From Psychrobacter immobilis (GTDB lineage Bacteria > Pseudomonadota > Gammaproteobacteria > Pseudomonadales > Moraxellaceae), in the NCBI RefSeq assembly GCF_904846225.1, contig NZ_CAJGZJ010000001.1, positions 1 to 64,000 of the forward strand: a stretch of DNA of 64,000 nucleotides, in the 5' to 3' direction. The first letter of the stretch is position 1; each line of letters begins with the position of its first letter. Made by a program: the position numbers and the translations under genes. Below the pieces are notes generated by a model. The model saw only the letters and a program-made list of their open reading frames with translations, did not search any database and was not told where the DNA came from. Of the stretch, positions 10,840-20,532 are shown one piece after another.

Positions 10840-11901
10840 TTAGAATTTGTATTCTAGACCAGTACCAACTACAACTACTTCAGCATCGCCTCTAGTAGAT
10901 ACCATACCACTGTCTGTGTTAAGTGTCTTAAGATCATCAGCACTGTTTATACCAGCATAGGCATGAGCAATGATGTTGTCTTTAAAGAAGTATTGACCAC
11001 CAACAACGATCTGATCTGAGTCTGAACCATCCCAGCCATTTAAGTTGTTAGTCTTGTTGTACTGGGCATAGACGTTTACTGGACGAGCAAAGTTAGTTAG
11101 GCCCATTATAGCGCTAACAACTAAGCCTTTCTCCTTTGTAGTATTACGATCATAATCATAATCAGCAACTTGATATAGAGCACCAAGTGTTACAGGGGCT
11201 GCGATAAATTTACCTAAGTCAACAGTAGCTGTACCACGGATGATATCACCGCTGATATTTTGATCTTTATCATATGCTACACCAGCAGTGAAGCCTGTGC
11301 CTTGGTCAAACATTGCAGCAACACCATAGCCAGACTCATTGTTAAAGTCATCATCATCAGAGTTGTACATAGCAAACACTTGTAATGGAAGGCCTTCGTA
11401 TTTCGGTGCAGTCCAAAGAACTGAGCTTTGAATACGGTTACTATCGGCCATGTTCAACGCGTCAACAACTTCATTTTCTGTATCGTTATTGCCTAGGTTA
11501 TCCCAATAACCTTGGTTAACAACAACGTTGTTAATTTTGTCTAAGCTAGATTGGTTTTTACCAACACGGAACTCACCGAACTGCTTGTTGGTCAAACCAA
11601 GATAGGTATCACGGTTAGTGAAACCATTGCTGTCACCATCGATACGTGTACCATATTCTAATTGATAAATAACATCAGTGTTAGCAGTCAAAGCTTCAGA
11701 GCCTTTAAAACCGATACGTGAAGCATGAGAATTAATCTCTATTGTGTCTTCATCAAAATCATCTCCACCGACAACGCGTGAATCAAAATCAGCGTTCACA
11801 TAGTCAGCAGCTAAAAATGCTTTACCATAGATAGTCGGTGCTGCATTGGCTGCAGATACGGATAGGGCAGCAACGGCTGTAGCTAAAAGTAGTTTTTTCA
11901 T
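10840..11901 (-). CDS. Gram-negative general porin
   Basis: Outer-membrane beta-barrel channel of the Neisseria/Burkholderia porin type (OmpC-like fold). Signal peptide MKKLLLATAVAALSVSAANA with cleavage before APTIYG. The mature start (TIYGKAFLAADY), SRIGFKGSEAL, the GTRIDGDSNGFTNRDTYLGL region and the terminal aromatic (GLEYKF) are typical; strands alternate throughout with acidic loops. Ribosome-binding site GGAGAT lies seven bases before the ATG. Single-gene unit with a strong terminator and a long AT-rich upstream region, as expected for an abundant, regulated outer-membrane protein. Confidence 0.92.
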   Translation of the reverse strand: MKKLLLATAVAALSVSAANAAPTIYGKAFLAADYVNADFDSRVVGGDDFDEDTIEINSHASRIGFKGSEALTANTDVIYQLEYGTRIDGDSNGFTNRDTYLGLTNKQFGEFRVGKNQSSLDKINNVVVNQGYWDNLGNNDTENEVVDALNMADSNRIQSSVLWTAPKYEGLPLQVFAMYNSDDDDFNNESGYGVAAMFDQGTGFTAGVAYDKDQNISGDIIRGTATVDLGKFIAAPVTLGALYQVADYDYDRNTTKEKGLVVSAIMGLTNFARPVNVYAQYNKTNNLNGWDGSDSDQIVVGGQYFFKDNIIAHAYAGINSADDLKTLNTDSGMVSTRGDAEVVVVGTGLEYKF

Positions 11902-12366
11902 GGGGTATCTCCACTTTACAATTTTAGTAATAAGCTAGCTATTATTAGCTGGTGCTCACAATGGTATCGTCACAAATCCTCAAAGATATAATGTGTAACT
12001 GGCTACCTAAATCAGTCAGAAACAAGTGTGGCGTATTTCTATTACAGTAAGATGAAAAAACCAAGACTTACATAACTATGATCAAAAGCGTAACTGCCAT
12101 GTAAACTTAAGTCTTTATCGGTCTATTGCGTAACATCCGTTACCAAACTCATACTTCGAGTACAAGCATAACAACTTTGACATAATTTGCAACATATTTT
12201 TTTGATTTTTAATTATAAGAGTTTGTAAGTGCTATAACTCATTATAAATATAGCAACTCACAAAAAAATATCCTGCCTAGTCAAATAGATAAAGACATTA
12301 TTGATTAATATAATTACTAAGACAATGAAACCACTTTAACGAATATATTTTTATTACCAAAAATAA
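11902..12366. other. Long AT-rich upstream region of the porin gene
   Basis: 465 bases with no ORF of note. On the minus strand it must contain the porin promoter and any operator sites. I could not pick out a convincing operator. The glcB terminator begins at 12367. Confidence 0.5.
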
Positions 12367-12396
12367 AGCGTTATTTATTGATAAATAAATAACGCT
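12367..12396 (-). terminator. Hairpin after glcB
   Basis: AGCGTTATTTATT-gata-AATAAATAACGCT, perfect 13 bp stem, followed on the minus strand by TTATTTTT. It sits 50 bases past the glcB stop. Confidence 0.75.
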
Positions 12397-12446
12397 AATA
12401 AAAGCGGTGAGTTTTATTGAATATGCGTAGCCGTTAGCAATCCGAC

Positions 12447-14645
12447 TTAGCCGTTTGCTTTTAAGTTAAGGCGTGCTTGATGCAGTAATGGCTCAGTATA
12501 GCCATTGGGCTGCTCGCGACCTTTGAAGACCAAATCACACGCTGCTTTGAAGGCGTAAGAATGGTCAAAATCATTTGCCATTGGCTGATAGTCATCATCG
12601 CCAGCATTTTGTTCATCCACCACTTTAGCCATACGTTTCATCGTATCCATCACTTGCTGCTCGCTAATGACGTCATGATGCAGCCAGTTGGCGATATGCT
12701 GACTTGAAATACGCAAAGTTGCGCGGTCTTCCATTAGACCAACGTCATTGATATCAGGTACTTTGGAGCAACCAACACCTTGGTTTACCCAGCGTACCAC
12801 GTAACCTAAAATACCCTGTGCATTGTTCTCAAGCTCTTGCTGCTTTTGCTCTTTTGTCCAATTGGTATCTTTTGCCAGTGGAATGGTCAAAATATCGTCT
12901 AAGCTTGCTCGTTTGCGTGATTTCAGGCTGTCTTGTACGTCAGCGACATTGACTTGGTGATAGTGCATACTGTGCAAGGTTGCGCCTGTTGGTGATGGTA
13001 CCCAAGCGGTCGTGGCACCCGATTTAGGGTGGGCCGCTTTGGTATCCATCATTTCTTTCATTTCATCAGGTTTTGCCCACATGCCTTTACCGATTTGAGC
13101 ACGGCCTTGTAGTCCAGTTTCTAGACCAATGTCTACATTCCATTGCTCATAGGCGGGCTGCCATGCTTGTGCTTTCATCTCACTTTTTGGCACAAATGGA
13201 CCTGCATTCATACTGGTATGCATCTCGTCCCCAGTGCGGTCTAGAAAGCCCGTGTTAATAAATATAACACGCTCCTGCGCTTGGCGAATGGCTTCTTTTA
13301 AATTGACCGTCATGCGGCGCTCTTCATCCATGATACCGATTTTGATAGTATTGCGTTCTAAGCCTAATAAATCTTCTGAGGCATTAAAAAAATCATTGGC
13401 CATTTTGACTTCTTCAGGGCCATGCATTTTTGGTTTAACGATATACATCGAGCCTTTACGCGAGTTTGATAGCTCATTTTTACCTGTAAGATCATTGAGC
13501 GACAATAGTGGCGTAATCAAACCATCCATTAGTCCTTCGAATATCTCTTCTTGACCGTCGCCTAAATCGACTAAAATAGCAGGGCTTTGCATCAAGTGAC
13601 CCACGTTACGGATGAGCAGTAGCGAACGGCCTGGCAAGATAAGTTTGCCGCCATCTGGCGTATTGTATTCACGGTCTGGGTTTTGTCGACGAGTACGCGT
13701 TTTACCACCTTTTTCAAAGGTTTCTTGCAAATCACCATTCATCAGACCGAGCCAGTTACGATATACTTCCACTTTTTCTTCTGCATCAACGGCAGCGATG
13801 GAATCTTCACAGTCTTGGATAGCCGTGATCGCTGACTCTAATAGCACGTCTTTAATATTGGCTGGATCATCTTTACCAACCGGATGATTGGCATCTATTT
13901 GAATCTCTGCATGTAAACCATTGTTTTTTAGCAAGAGTCCCGTTGGATTGTCTGACTCACCGATGAAACCTGCAAATTTCGCTGACTCTTTTAGCGGCGT
14001 ACTGCTATCACCTTGGATAATTTCAAGATTGCCATCAACCACTTTAAACCCTGTCGCATCATTATATGAGCCTGATGCCAATGCAAAGTTTTCATCTAGG
14101 AATTTTTTGGCATAGGCGACAACAGCAGCGCCGCGAATTGGATTGTAAGCACCTTTTGCTTCTTGGCCATTTTCGTCACTGATAACATCCGTACCATACA
14201 AAGCATCGTACAAGCTGCCCCAACGCGCGTTGGTCGCGTTCAATGCATAGCGCGCATTACGTACCGGTACGACCAGCTGCGGGCCTGCGATATGGGCGAT
14301 TTCATCATCGACGTTTTGGGTGCTTATCGTAAAGTCCTCCCCTTCTGGCAATAAATAACCAATCTCTTGCAAGAACGTCTTATAAGCGGGATAATCAATG
14401 TCGCCATCTTTGGCAGGGTGTTGTAAGTGCCACTGATCGATCTGTGCTTGAATCTTGTCACGAGTCGCAAGCAGCGCCTTGTTGCGCGGCGTAAACGCTT
14501 TGATGACTTCTTCAAAACCTGACCAATAACGGTCTGAATCAAAACCGACTTTTGGCAGTACTTCATTTTCGATAAAGTCATATAGTTGCTGATCAATAGC
14601 AAGAATACCTTTTTTAATACGATTAGCATTAGAAGACTGGCTCAT
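12447..14645 (-). CDS. glcB: Malate synthase G
   Basis: Condenses acetyl-CoA with glyoxylate to malate in the glyoxylate shunt or glycolate use. At 732 residues it is the long monomeric G form. Motifs: an N-terminal clasp region, [22 protein letters not shown], the catalytic loop around [10 protein letters not shown] (with the general-base Glu-Arg region), [28 protein letters not shown] and a C-terminal domain with VGCSKVPDI and [18 protein letters not shown]. Start preceded by AAGGATAAC. Monocistronic with terminator. No isocitrate lyase in the window. Confidence 0.96.
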   Translation of the reverse strand: MSQSSNANRIKKGILAIDQQLYDFIENEVLPKVGFDSDRYWSGFEEVIKAFTPRNKALLATRDKIQAQIDQWHLQHPAKDGDIDYPAYKTFLQEIGYLLPEGEDFTISTQNVDDEIAHIAGPQLVVPVRNARYALNATNARWGSLYDALYGTDVISDENGQEAKGAYNPIRGAAVVAYAKKFLDENFALASGSYNDATGFKVVDGNLEIIQGDSSTPLKESAKFAGFIGESDNPTGLLLKNNGLHAEIQIDANHPVGKDDPANIKDVLLESAITAIQDCEDSIAAVDAEEKVEVYRNWLGLMNGDLQETFEKGGKTRTRRQNPDREYNTPDGGKLILPGRSLLLIRNVGHLMQSPAILVDLGDGQEEIFEGLMDGLITPLLSLNDLTGKNELSNSRKGSMYIVKPKMHGPEEVKMANDFFNASEDLLGLERNTIKIGIMDEERRMTVNLKEAIRQAQERVIFINTGFLDRTGDEMHTSMNAGPFVPKSEMKAQAWQPAYEQWNVDIGLETGLQGRAQIGKGMWAKPDEMKEMMDTKAAHPKSGATTAWVPSPTGATLHSMHYHQVNVADVQDSLKSRKRASLDDILTIPLAKDTNWTKEQKQQELENNAQGILGYVVRWVNQGVGCSKVPDINDVGLMEDRATLRISSQHIANWLHHDVISEQQVMDTMKRMAKVVDEQNAGDDDYQPMANDFDHSYAFKAACDLVFKGREQPNGYTEPLLHQARLNLKANG

Positions 14646-15212
14646 ATTGTTATCCTTATATTTTCGTGAGGGGTGTAAATACGAATGGCTAGCGCAAGGT
14701 TAGATATGGTCAGTTTATGGTTAGACCTTACCGGATTTAGGCATCTATTCTCAGTCTAAGCGACCTACTGAGTAAGCTTATCAATTCATCGTATAAGTCA
14801 GCTGTGAATAGTGGTTCAAAAATTTATACTGCTTACATCTTGTCGTCCATGAGCTTTTTTATTTTATTTAAAAGAGTGACCTCTAAATCTAAGTGATGAC
14901 TACTTTATATTGTCGTAGCAGTGGTTATAATATTCATTACTGGCTATCAGATGGTAATCAACCATAAGATAAAATTTTATTTGTACGAAATCTCATCCTA
15001 CTATCAAATAAAGAAATAAACAAGAAAACATCATTTATTAAATAAATGTTTAGGCTGTACAATAATGATAACCTATAGCCCATCGACTCTATAGCGTTTA
15101 ATTAGGACTTATTAAAAAGATAGCGATAGCGATTAAACAAACTATCAGTAATCATTACTGATCTAATTTATCCAAATAGTTTGTTTATTTAATTTTTTAT
15201 ATTTGAGTAGGA
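14646..15212. other. Intergenic region between glcB and miaE
   Basis: About 570 very AT-rich bases. It should hold the glcB promoter (minus strand, near 14650-14800). No ORF with a ribosome-binding site and no RNA gene recognised. Confidence 0.5.
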
Positions 15213-15357
15213 TATAGTGGATACTGACTAAACTGGATACCTCGAACCTATCCTGAGTGACTGGAACAAAATTTTTGCTTGCTGTGACTATGCAGACAGA
15301 GGCAATAAAGAATTTATCCCAGCCTCGTTGTATCTTTTTTATATTGACCTGACTATA
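15213..15357. repeat. Dispersed 100-160 bp repeat, copy 2
   Basis: Runs from TATAGTGGATACTGAC to GACCTGACTATA. The core TTGCTTGCTGTGAC and GCAGACAGAGGC is flanked by AAAATTTTT and GAATTTATCCCAGCC. Ends 28 bases before the miaE start, so the element supplies the upstream region of that gene. Confidence 0.75.
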
Positions 15358-15385
15358 TTCCAATCATTCGACCGCGATACAGACT

Positions 15386-16165
15386 ATGAATACAGACAAT
15401 ACCAGCAAGAAAGTAGACAGTGTGCACGATGACATTATTAAAAATACTGGTGCTAATATCATCGATATAGAAGAAAGTACAGAGACTAAACAAGAGGATC
15501 AGATAGAAGAAAGCGTAGAAGAGGACAGTGTCGATATCGCACGATTGCGCACACCTACAAAGGTAGATTTGTCTCCTATTTATAATTTTTTGGGTGCTCG
15601 AACAACACAATCTTGGGTCGATGCTGCCCTCGCAAACCTGCCATTAATCATTCAGGATCATGCCAATTGTGAAAAAAAAGCGGCTGGCACTGCCATGAAT
15701 CTCATATTTCGTTATGAGTTTTCCTATGATTTACAGTGTAAATTGGCGCAATTAATACGTGAGGAGATGCTCCATTACGAGCAAGTGTTAGGTATCATGA
15801 ATGAACGCGGGCAAGAATGGAGATACCTAAGTGCAGGGCGTTACGCCAAAGGTATGTTAAAGCACAAGCGCACTTACGAGCCAGCAGCGATGATAGATGT
15901 CTTAATAATCGGCGCATTTATCGAAGCGCGTTCTTGCGAGCGATTTGCAGCACTGGCGGAAGTCATCAATGATGAGCGTTTGGCAAAGTACTATCGCTAT
16001 TTGCTGAAATCAGAAAGTCGTCATTTTGAGGATTATCTAGCATTGGCGCAATCGCTGTCCGAAGATAATATTGATGAGCGAGTGGCGCTCTTTAAAGAAG
16101 TCGAAGCAGAATTAATTTCCACTCCCGATAATGAATTACGCTTTCACAGTGGTACACCTGCTTAA
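15386..16165 (+). CDS. miaE: tRNA-(ms2io6A37) hydroxylase
   Basis: Non-haem diiron monooxygenase that hydroxylates the isopentenyl group of ms2i6A at position 37 of tRNAs reading UNN codons. The ferritin-like four-helix bundle shows diiron-ligand patterns REEMLHYEQV, EARSCERFAAL and SESRHFEDYL, and the family signature TYEPAAMIDVLIIGAFIEAR. 259 residues, of which the first about 60 are an acidic, low-complexity extension (EESTETKQEDQIEESVEED) beyond the family start at LGARTTQSW. No strong ribosome-binding site at 15386. Convergent with a small-protein gene across a shared terminator. Confidence 0.9.
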   Translation: MNTDNTSKKVDSVHDDIIKNTGANIIDIEESTETKQEDQIEESVEEDSVDIARLRTPTKVDLSPIYNFLGARTTQSWVDAALANLPLIIQDHANCEKKAAGTAMNLIFRYEFSYDLQCKLAQLIREEMLHYEQVLGIMNERGQEWRYLSAGRYAKGMLKHKRTYEPAAMIDVLIIGAFIEARSCERFAALAEVINDERLAKYYRYLLKSESRHFEDYLALAQSLSEDNIDERVALFKEVEAELISTPDNELRFHSGTPA

Positions 16166-16201
16166 TGATGCCCAACTGATCGCCTCCTGACGAAAACAAA
16201 A

Positions 16202-16252
16202 AATAAGCCATAGCTGATTAAGTTAAATACTTAAAGCAGCTGTGGCTTATTT
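16202..16252. terminator. Bidirectional terminator between miaE and the small-protein cluster
   Basis: AATAAGCCATAGCTG pairs with CAGCTGTGGCTTATT (one G-T pair), 15 bp stem, with A/T tracts on both sides. Serves miaE on plus and the gene ending at 16287 on minus. Confidence 0.8.
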
Positions 16253-16286
16253 TACATGCTCAGATTGATCTTGATTGAAACTTGTA

Positions 16287-16490
16287 TTACTTGTCACTTT
16301 TCATTAACGGGCTATCATACTGTTTATGATTTTTGGCCACGTGATGAGGATCATGGTCATCGGTTGCTCTTTCAGCAGCGGCTGGATTTACCTTTTGTAA
16401 GGCATCATCAGGGACGATACCGTGGTTATCATTTGCATCTTTTAACGAATAACCACTGTCCATTTCTTGTTCATCATCTGGTAAGCTCAT
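16287..16490 (-). CDS. Small hydrophilic protein, cluster member 4
   Basis: 67 residues, not recognised. Very polar: rich in D, H, K, N, with no Cys or Trp and no hydrophobic segment, so it is probably disordered and cytoplasmic. Contains a His/Asp patch (DDHDPHHVAKNHK). AAGGAG precedes the ATG by six bases, which strongly supports translation. Last of four similar minus-strand small genes (17587 to 16287) with 60-80 base gaps, ending at a terminator shared with miaE. Composition resembles hydrophilins or stress proteins; that is inference. Confidence 0.65.
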   Translation of the reverse strand: MSLPDDEQEMDSGYSLKDANDNHGIVPDDALQKVNPAAAERATDDHDPHHVAKNHKQYDSPLMKSDK

Positions 16491-16570
16491 TTTTGCTCCT
16501 TGTTTTTATTCTCAAAATGACCATTCGTTTTATGTAACCGTGACAAGCTTTTAGACTTGCATAGAGGCAG

Positions 16571-17002
16571 TTAGTCCTTCTCGTCAGGATTTAACACACG
16601 GGTTTGGGCGTTATCAATATTGGCATAGCGATTCATATTGGTAATTTTTTCACTATCAGGTGCTTCACTACCAACTGTTTCTTCGTTGATATTGTCATCA
16701 AAGCCAGTGCTGGCCTGATCACGACGATCCGGTTGACGTGCTGGATTATCATTATTATTAACGTGCTCTGAATCAACTACCCCTTCTTTAAAGGTATCGG
16801 TTCCCTTGTTTTCAGTGACATTTTTTTCAATTTCATCGTGCTTTTCGATTTCACTGTGCTTTTCAATTTCATCGTGCTTTTCAATTTCATCGTGATCGTT
16901 TGGTTGCGTGTCCATTATCTGATGCTCTTTGATGGTGTTATCGGTATCGGCTTCTGTCATTCGAGTTTTGGTTAAGGCCGGATCTCTGGTTTCCATGGTC
17001 AT
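16571..17002 (-). CDS. Small hydrophilic repeat protein, cluster member 3
   Basis: 143 residues, not recognised. Residues 37-60 are four tandem hexapeptides of the form HDEIEK (third copy HSEIEK), encoded by an 18-base DNA repeat at about 16824-16894. The rest is highly polar (D, E, N, K, T), without Cys, Trp or membrane segments; the C-terminal third (NRYANIDNAQTRVLNPDEKD) looks more ordered. Start supported by AAGGAC just ahead of ATGACC. The tandem repeat could vary in copy number between strains. Confidence 0.65.
   Translation of the reverse strand: MTMETRDPALTKTRMTEADTDNTIKEHQIMDTQPNDHDEIEKHDEIEKHSEIEKHDEIEKNVTENKGTDTFKEGVVDSEHVNNNDNPARQPDRRDQASTGFDDNINEETVGSEAPDSEKITNMNRYANIDNAQTRVLNPDEKD
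16824..16894. repeat. 18 bp in-frame tandem repeat
   Basis: About four copies of an 18-base unit (TTTTCAATTTCATCGTGC and near variants) inside the 143-residue small protein gene; each codes for one HDEIEK hexapeptide. Being a multiple of three, changes in copy number keep the frame. Confidence 0.8.
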
Positions 17003-17065
17003 GTCCTTATAATTATTATTGATAAAGTTAAAAAACTAACATGCTATTTACGTTGGCTATATCGA

Positions 17066-17332
17066 CTACTGATTGCCGTTTTGGCTTAAATCATAAGCAT
17101 TTAGGTCTGCTACGTTTTTGCCACCATCTGGCAGATCCTCTTGTTTACGCGGATCCACAAAGATTTCATCGGTCTCTTGTGAGGCTTGCTGAGGCCCGTC
17201 TATATCAGGCTGATGCTTTCGGCCTTCATAGCTATTTTTGGGATTAATAACATCAGGATTATTAAAATCTGATTTAGCAGTATCCTTGATAGGTACGGCT
17301 TGTTCATTAGTAGGCTGGGTATTGTCTGACAT
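17066..17332 (-). CDS. Small hydrophilic protein, cluster member 2
   Basis: 88 residues, not recognised. Polar, N/D/P/Q-rich, no Cys or Trp, no membrane segment. Ends with a conserved-looking PDGGKNVADLNAYDLSQNG patch. GAAGGAT lies upstream of the ATG. It starts MSDN, and member 1 starts MSDI, consistent with a related group. Function unknown; placement suggests co-expression with its three neighbours. Confidence 0.65.
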   Translation of the reverse strand: MSDNTQPTNEQAVPIKDTAKSDFNNPDVINPKNSYEGRKHQPDIDGPQQASQETDEIFVDPRKQEDLPDGGKNVADLNAYDLSQNGNQ

Positions 17333-17404
17333 AACATATCCTTCACGATTATATTCAAAAAATTAATCAAATGGTTATGGCTAATGCATCACAACGCGCA
17401 AAGA

Positions 17405-17587
17405 CTATTTGTCTGTGCGTAAATCATCTTCAATAAAAGAGGTTTGCTCTTCTTCGCTCAACTGTTCCGGTGTATCTACTTTTTTATTGCCTTCAGATTT
17501 ATTGGCTGCAAGATTCTTCTCAATTTGTTTACTATCCGCTTTTTCTGCAGCTTTTTTGACATCTGACTGATGATCAATATCACTCAT
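17405..17587 (-). CDS. Small hydrophilic protein, cluster member 1
   Basis: 60 residues, not recognised. Lys/Glu/Asp-rich, predicted helical in VKKAAEKADSKQIEKNLAA and acidic at the C-terminus (EEEQTSFIEDDL). No Cys, Trp or hydrophobic stretch. AGGAACA upstream of ATG. First gene of the four-gene row, so any shared promoter should lie in 17588-17880. Confidence 0.65.
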   Translation of the reverse strand: MSDIDHQSDVKKAAEKADSKQIEKNLAANKSEGNKKVDTPEQLSEEEQTSFIEDDLRTDK

Positions 17588-17882
17588 GGTATGTTCCTAT
17601 TTTTATAGTCGGCTACTACATAATTGTTTAAGAGATACTTTTTATATCCGTATTTATACTTATTTTGCAGCCTTATATTTTTCATAGAGCTTGTAATTAA
17701 TATTTATAAGTAGCTGCTAATGAGAAGGTAATACTTCTATAAATGCATTTTAATTGCTATCAAGTATAAGTATCATATTGCATGTGATACCAGTGTACTG
17801 CCGTATCAATGTGTGAATAAATGTGAGGTTACAAGACAGTTTGTAACTTAAGCGAAGAAATTTTCACCATAAAAAATCAAAA
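17588..17882. other. Upstream region of the small-protein cluster
   Basis: About 295 AT-rich bases between the first small gene and the ppk1 terminator. No ORF or RNA gene seen. The likely site of the cluster promoter on the minus strand; no operator could be defined by eye. Confidence 0.45.
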
Positions 17883-17914
17883 AACCAAGCACCGAAACCT
17901 ATCAGTACTTGGTT
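17883..17914 (-). terminator. Intrinsic terminator after ppk1
   Basis: AACCAAG...CTTGGTT stem with extra pairing next to it, followed on the minus strand by TTTTTGATTTTTT. About 95 bases past the ppk1 stop. A second, longer AACCAATAT/ATATTGGTT pair spans 17941-17985. Confidence 0.65.
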
Positions 17915-18008
17915 AAATAAATAAATTTTATGACCTTCTCAACCAATATCACTCAAAGCATTCATTACCTTCTTCATAATATTGGTTAAGTCAGCCAAAT
18001 GATCTATC

Positions 18009-20240
18009 CTACATGTCTACATGGTTAATACTCTTTAATAAATAGTCTTGAGCAATATGCGGCATCTCGCCTTCAGCAGGCTGAATCGGCTGCCAGCTAC
18101 CGTTTCCATTCAGTGTCCACGCTTGTGTATTGTCTTGTAGATAATTGAGCAATCCATCCTCATAGACCTGCTTAAACAACTTTTTATTTTCAATAGGAAA
18201 CGCTACTTCCACGCGATGAAATAAATTGCGATCCATCCAGTCGGCACTACCGCAGTACAAGCGTTCATCACCGTCATTATAAAAATAATAAATGCGCGTG
18301 TGCTCCAAAAAACGACCAATAACAGAGCGCACGGTGATGTTTTCAGACAGACCTTTTACTTGCGGACGCAAACAACACATAGAGCGCAAAATTAGCTCAA
18401 TTTTGACCCCAGCTTGTGAGGCATCATATAGCTTGGCAATCAGCCGACGTTCGGTTAATGCATTAATTTTGACAATAATGTGGGCGCGCTTACCTGCTTT
18501 TGCATGAGCGATTTCATCATCAATAAAGCTCATCAGTTTTTCATGCAAGGTAAAAGGTGCATGCAGCAGTTTTTTGAGATTGGCAGGTTTGCCCATGCCG
18601 GTTAACTCTTGGAAGATATTGTGTACGTCCTCCGAGATATCTGGATCGGCGCTAAATAAGCCGTAGTCAGTATAAACTTTGGCATTGGCCGCATGATAGT
18701 TACCTGTCCCTAAATGCACATAACGGCGAATGCGGTCGTCCTCACGGCGTACAATGAGCATCAGCTTGGCATGGGTTTTATAACCGACGATGCCATATAC
18801 CACAACGGCACCCGCTTCTTGTAAGTAGTTGGCAACAGCGATATTGGAGGCTTCATCAAAGCGTGCCCGCAGCTCGATGACGGCAGTCACCTCTTTGCCA
18901 TTACGAGCAGCAGCCGCGAGTGCTTTGACGATTTCTGAATTGGTACCCGAGCGGTACAGCGTTTGCTTAATTGCCAGCACTTTTGGATCACTGGCAGCTT
19001 GCCACAATAAGTTAATAATGGGTGAAAATGCATGGAAAGGATGGTGCACCAGCACATCACTTTTGCGCATGGCCGCAAACATACTCGTCGCTTTGTCTAA
19101 TTTGTCCATCTCACGGCGAAACTGTTTTGGCACCACATAAGTAAAAGGCTGATAACGCAGTGCTGGAATATTAAAGTCGAACAGTAACCGCGTTAAGTTG
19201 ACAGGGCCATTGACGCGGTATAATTGATTGTCGTGCAGCTCAAATTCATTGAGTAAATAGTCACTAATGTGTATCGGACAGTCGGTCGTTACTTCTAAAC
19301 GTACTTTATCACCAAAGCGGCGGTTTTCCAGTTCGCCCTCCAACGCCTTGGCAATATCTTCAACATCGTCGGCCAAATCTAAATCAGCATTACGCGTTAG
19401 CCGGAACTGATGACAGCCCGTCACATTCATCCCAGGGAATAACTCGCCAATGTGCTCATGGATAATGGCTGACAGCATGACGTGGTGCTCTTTGCCGCCA
19501 GTCAATTCATCCGGCAGGCGTATGACGCGTGGCAAACTACGCGGCGCTGGCACAATCGCTAGGTTGATATCACGACCAAAGGCGTCTTTACCTTCTAAAG
19601 TGGCAATAAAGTTTAAGCTTTTATTGACCAAACGCGGAAACGGATGCGCAGGGTCAATGCTAATCGGTGTCAATACTGGTGAGACTTGCTCAGTGAAATA
19701 GCGCTTCATCCAAGCTGATTGCTCGGCATTTAGCTCATCGCGCTTTAAATATCTGATATCTTCTTTGGCAAGCGCGGGCAATATATCTTCGTTGAGGATA
19801 CGATATTGCTCATCAATCGCGTCATGCATTATGGTCGATATCTCATTGAGCAATTCGCTCGGACGCATGCCATGAGCACTGGTCGAAACATCGCCCATAT
19901 TGAGCTTTTGCATGATACCTGCGACACGAATCTCAAAAAATTCATCAATATTCGATGAGAAAATAATTAAGAAAAACAAGCGCTCAAGTAGTGGATGGCG
20001 AGGACTGGCTGCCTGCGCCAAAACCCGCAAATGAAACTGTAATAAAGACAAATCACGATTGATATAACTGCTGGGCGAATAGCTACCGTCTTCTGAACGT
20101 TGCCATTCAACTTGAGCGAAATGCTCATTGCCAATATTTGTATCGAACTGATCGCTAATATTTGTATCGGCCTGACCATTAACATCAATCACATTATCCA
20201 TATCACTACCCTTGTCCTGCTTATCGCTCATCTCTACCAC
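18009..20240 (-). CDS. ppk: Polyphosphate kinase 1
   Basis: Makes and breaks polyphosphate from the ATP gamma-phosphate, a central stress and phosphate-storage enzyme. The N-terminal domain begins [17 protein letters not shown]; the head domain has [20 protein letters not shown]; the catalytic C-terminal domains show [43 protein letters not shown] and [10 protein letters not shown], with the phosphorylated His in the HAKL region, then [10 protein letters not shown]. 743 residues, with an extra acidic N-terminal stretch of about 45. Start is GTG at 20240, chosen for the AAGGAG seven bases upstream; ATG at 20231 is an alternative. Confidence 0.95.
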   Translation of the reverse strand: MVEMSDKQDKGSDMDNVIDVNGQADTNISDQFDTNIGNEHFAQVEWQRSEDGSYSPSSYINRDLSLLQFHLRVLAQAASPRHPLLERLFFLIIFSSNIDEFFEIRVAGIMQKLNMGDVSTSAHGMRPSELLNEISTIMHDAIDEQYRILNEDILPALAKEDIRYLKRDELNAEQSAWMKRYFTEQVSPVLTPISIDPAHPFPRLVNKSLNFIATLEGKDAFGRDINLAIVPAPRSLPRVIRLPDELTGGKEHHVMLSAIIHEHIGELFPGMNVTGCHQFRLTRNADLDLADDVEDIAKALEGELENRRFGDKVRLEVTTDCPIHISDYLLNEFELHDNQLYRVNGPVNLTRLLFDFNIPALRYQPFTYVVPKQFRREMDKLDKATSMFAAMRKSDVLVHHPFHAFSPIINLLWQAASDPKVLAIKQTLYRSGTNSEIVKALAAAARNGKEVTAVIELRARFDEASNIAVANYLQEAGAVVVYGIVGYKTHAKLMLIVRREDDRIRRYVHLGTGNYHAANAKVYTDYGLFSADPDISEDVHNIFQELTGMGKPANLKKLLHAPFTLHEKLMSFIDDEIAHAKAGKRAHIIVKINALTERRLIAKLYDASQAGVKIELILRSMCCLRPQVKGLSENITVRSVIGRFLEHTRIYYFYNDGDERLYCGSADWMDRNLFHRVEVAFPIENKKLFKQVYEDGLLNYLQDNTQAWTLNGNGSWQPIQPAEGEMPHIAQDYLLKSINHVDM

Positions 20241-20319
20241 GTCCCTACTCCTTTGAAATTATCGATACGCCATCATCTTTTTTATTAAATAAAATAAGGT
20301 CAAATATTATCACGCGTGA

Positions 20320-20420
20320 CTTTTATAAATTTTCCTTGCTTGCTGTGCCTTCGCAGACAGAGGCGACGCAAAATTTATCCCAGTAGCACTGTCGTTGTTT
20401 TATAGTGGATCGACCATACT
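20320..20420. repeat. Dispersed 100-160 bp repeat, copy 3
   Basis: Core CCTTGCTTGCTGTGCC and GCAGACAGAGGC flanked by TATAAATTTT and AAAATTTATCCCAG, ending TATAGTGGATCGACCATAC. The left outer arm is missing or diverged. Located in the spacer between ppk1 and mtgA. Confidence 0.7.
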
Positions 20421-20532
20421 ATTTTTAAACGTCATTGTATTTCAAGCGGCGTTGTACAATACTTTTTATAACAGCTATTGATGACAAAACACACCATTGG
20501 CTATGCAAAATTACTCTTATTTAGATAATCAA

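Noticed and set aside
15353..15610. 85-residue minus-strand frame with hydrophobic segments
   Set aside because: Antisense to the low-complexity start of miaE; no ribosome-binding site.
16256..16537. 93-residue plus-strand frame over the small-protein gene
   Set aside because: The minus-strand gene has a strong ribosome-binding site and a coding-like composition; the plus frame begins inside the terminator.
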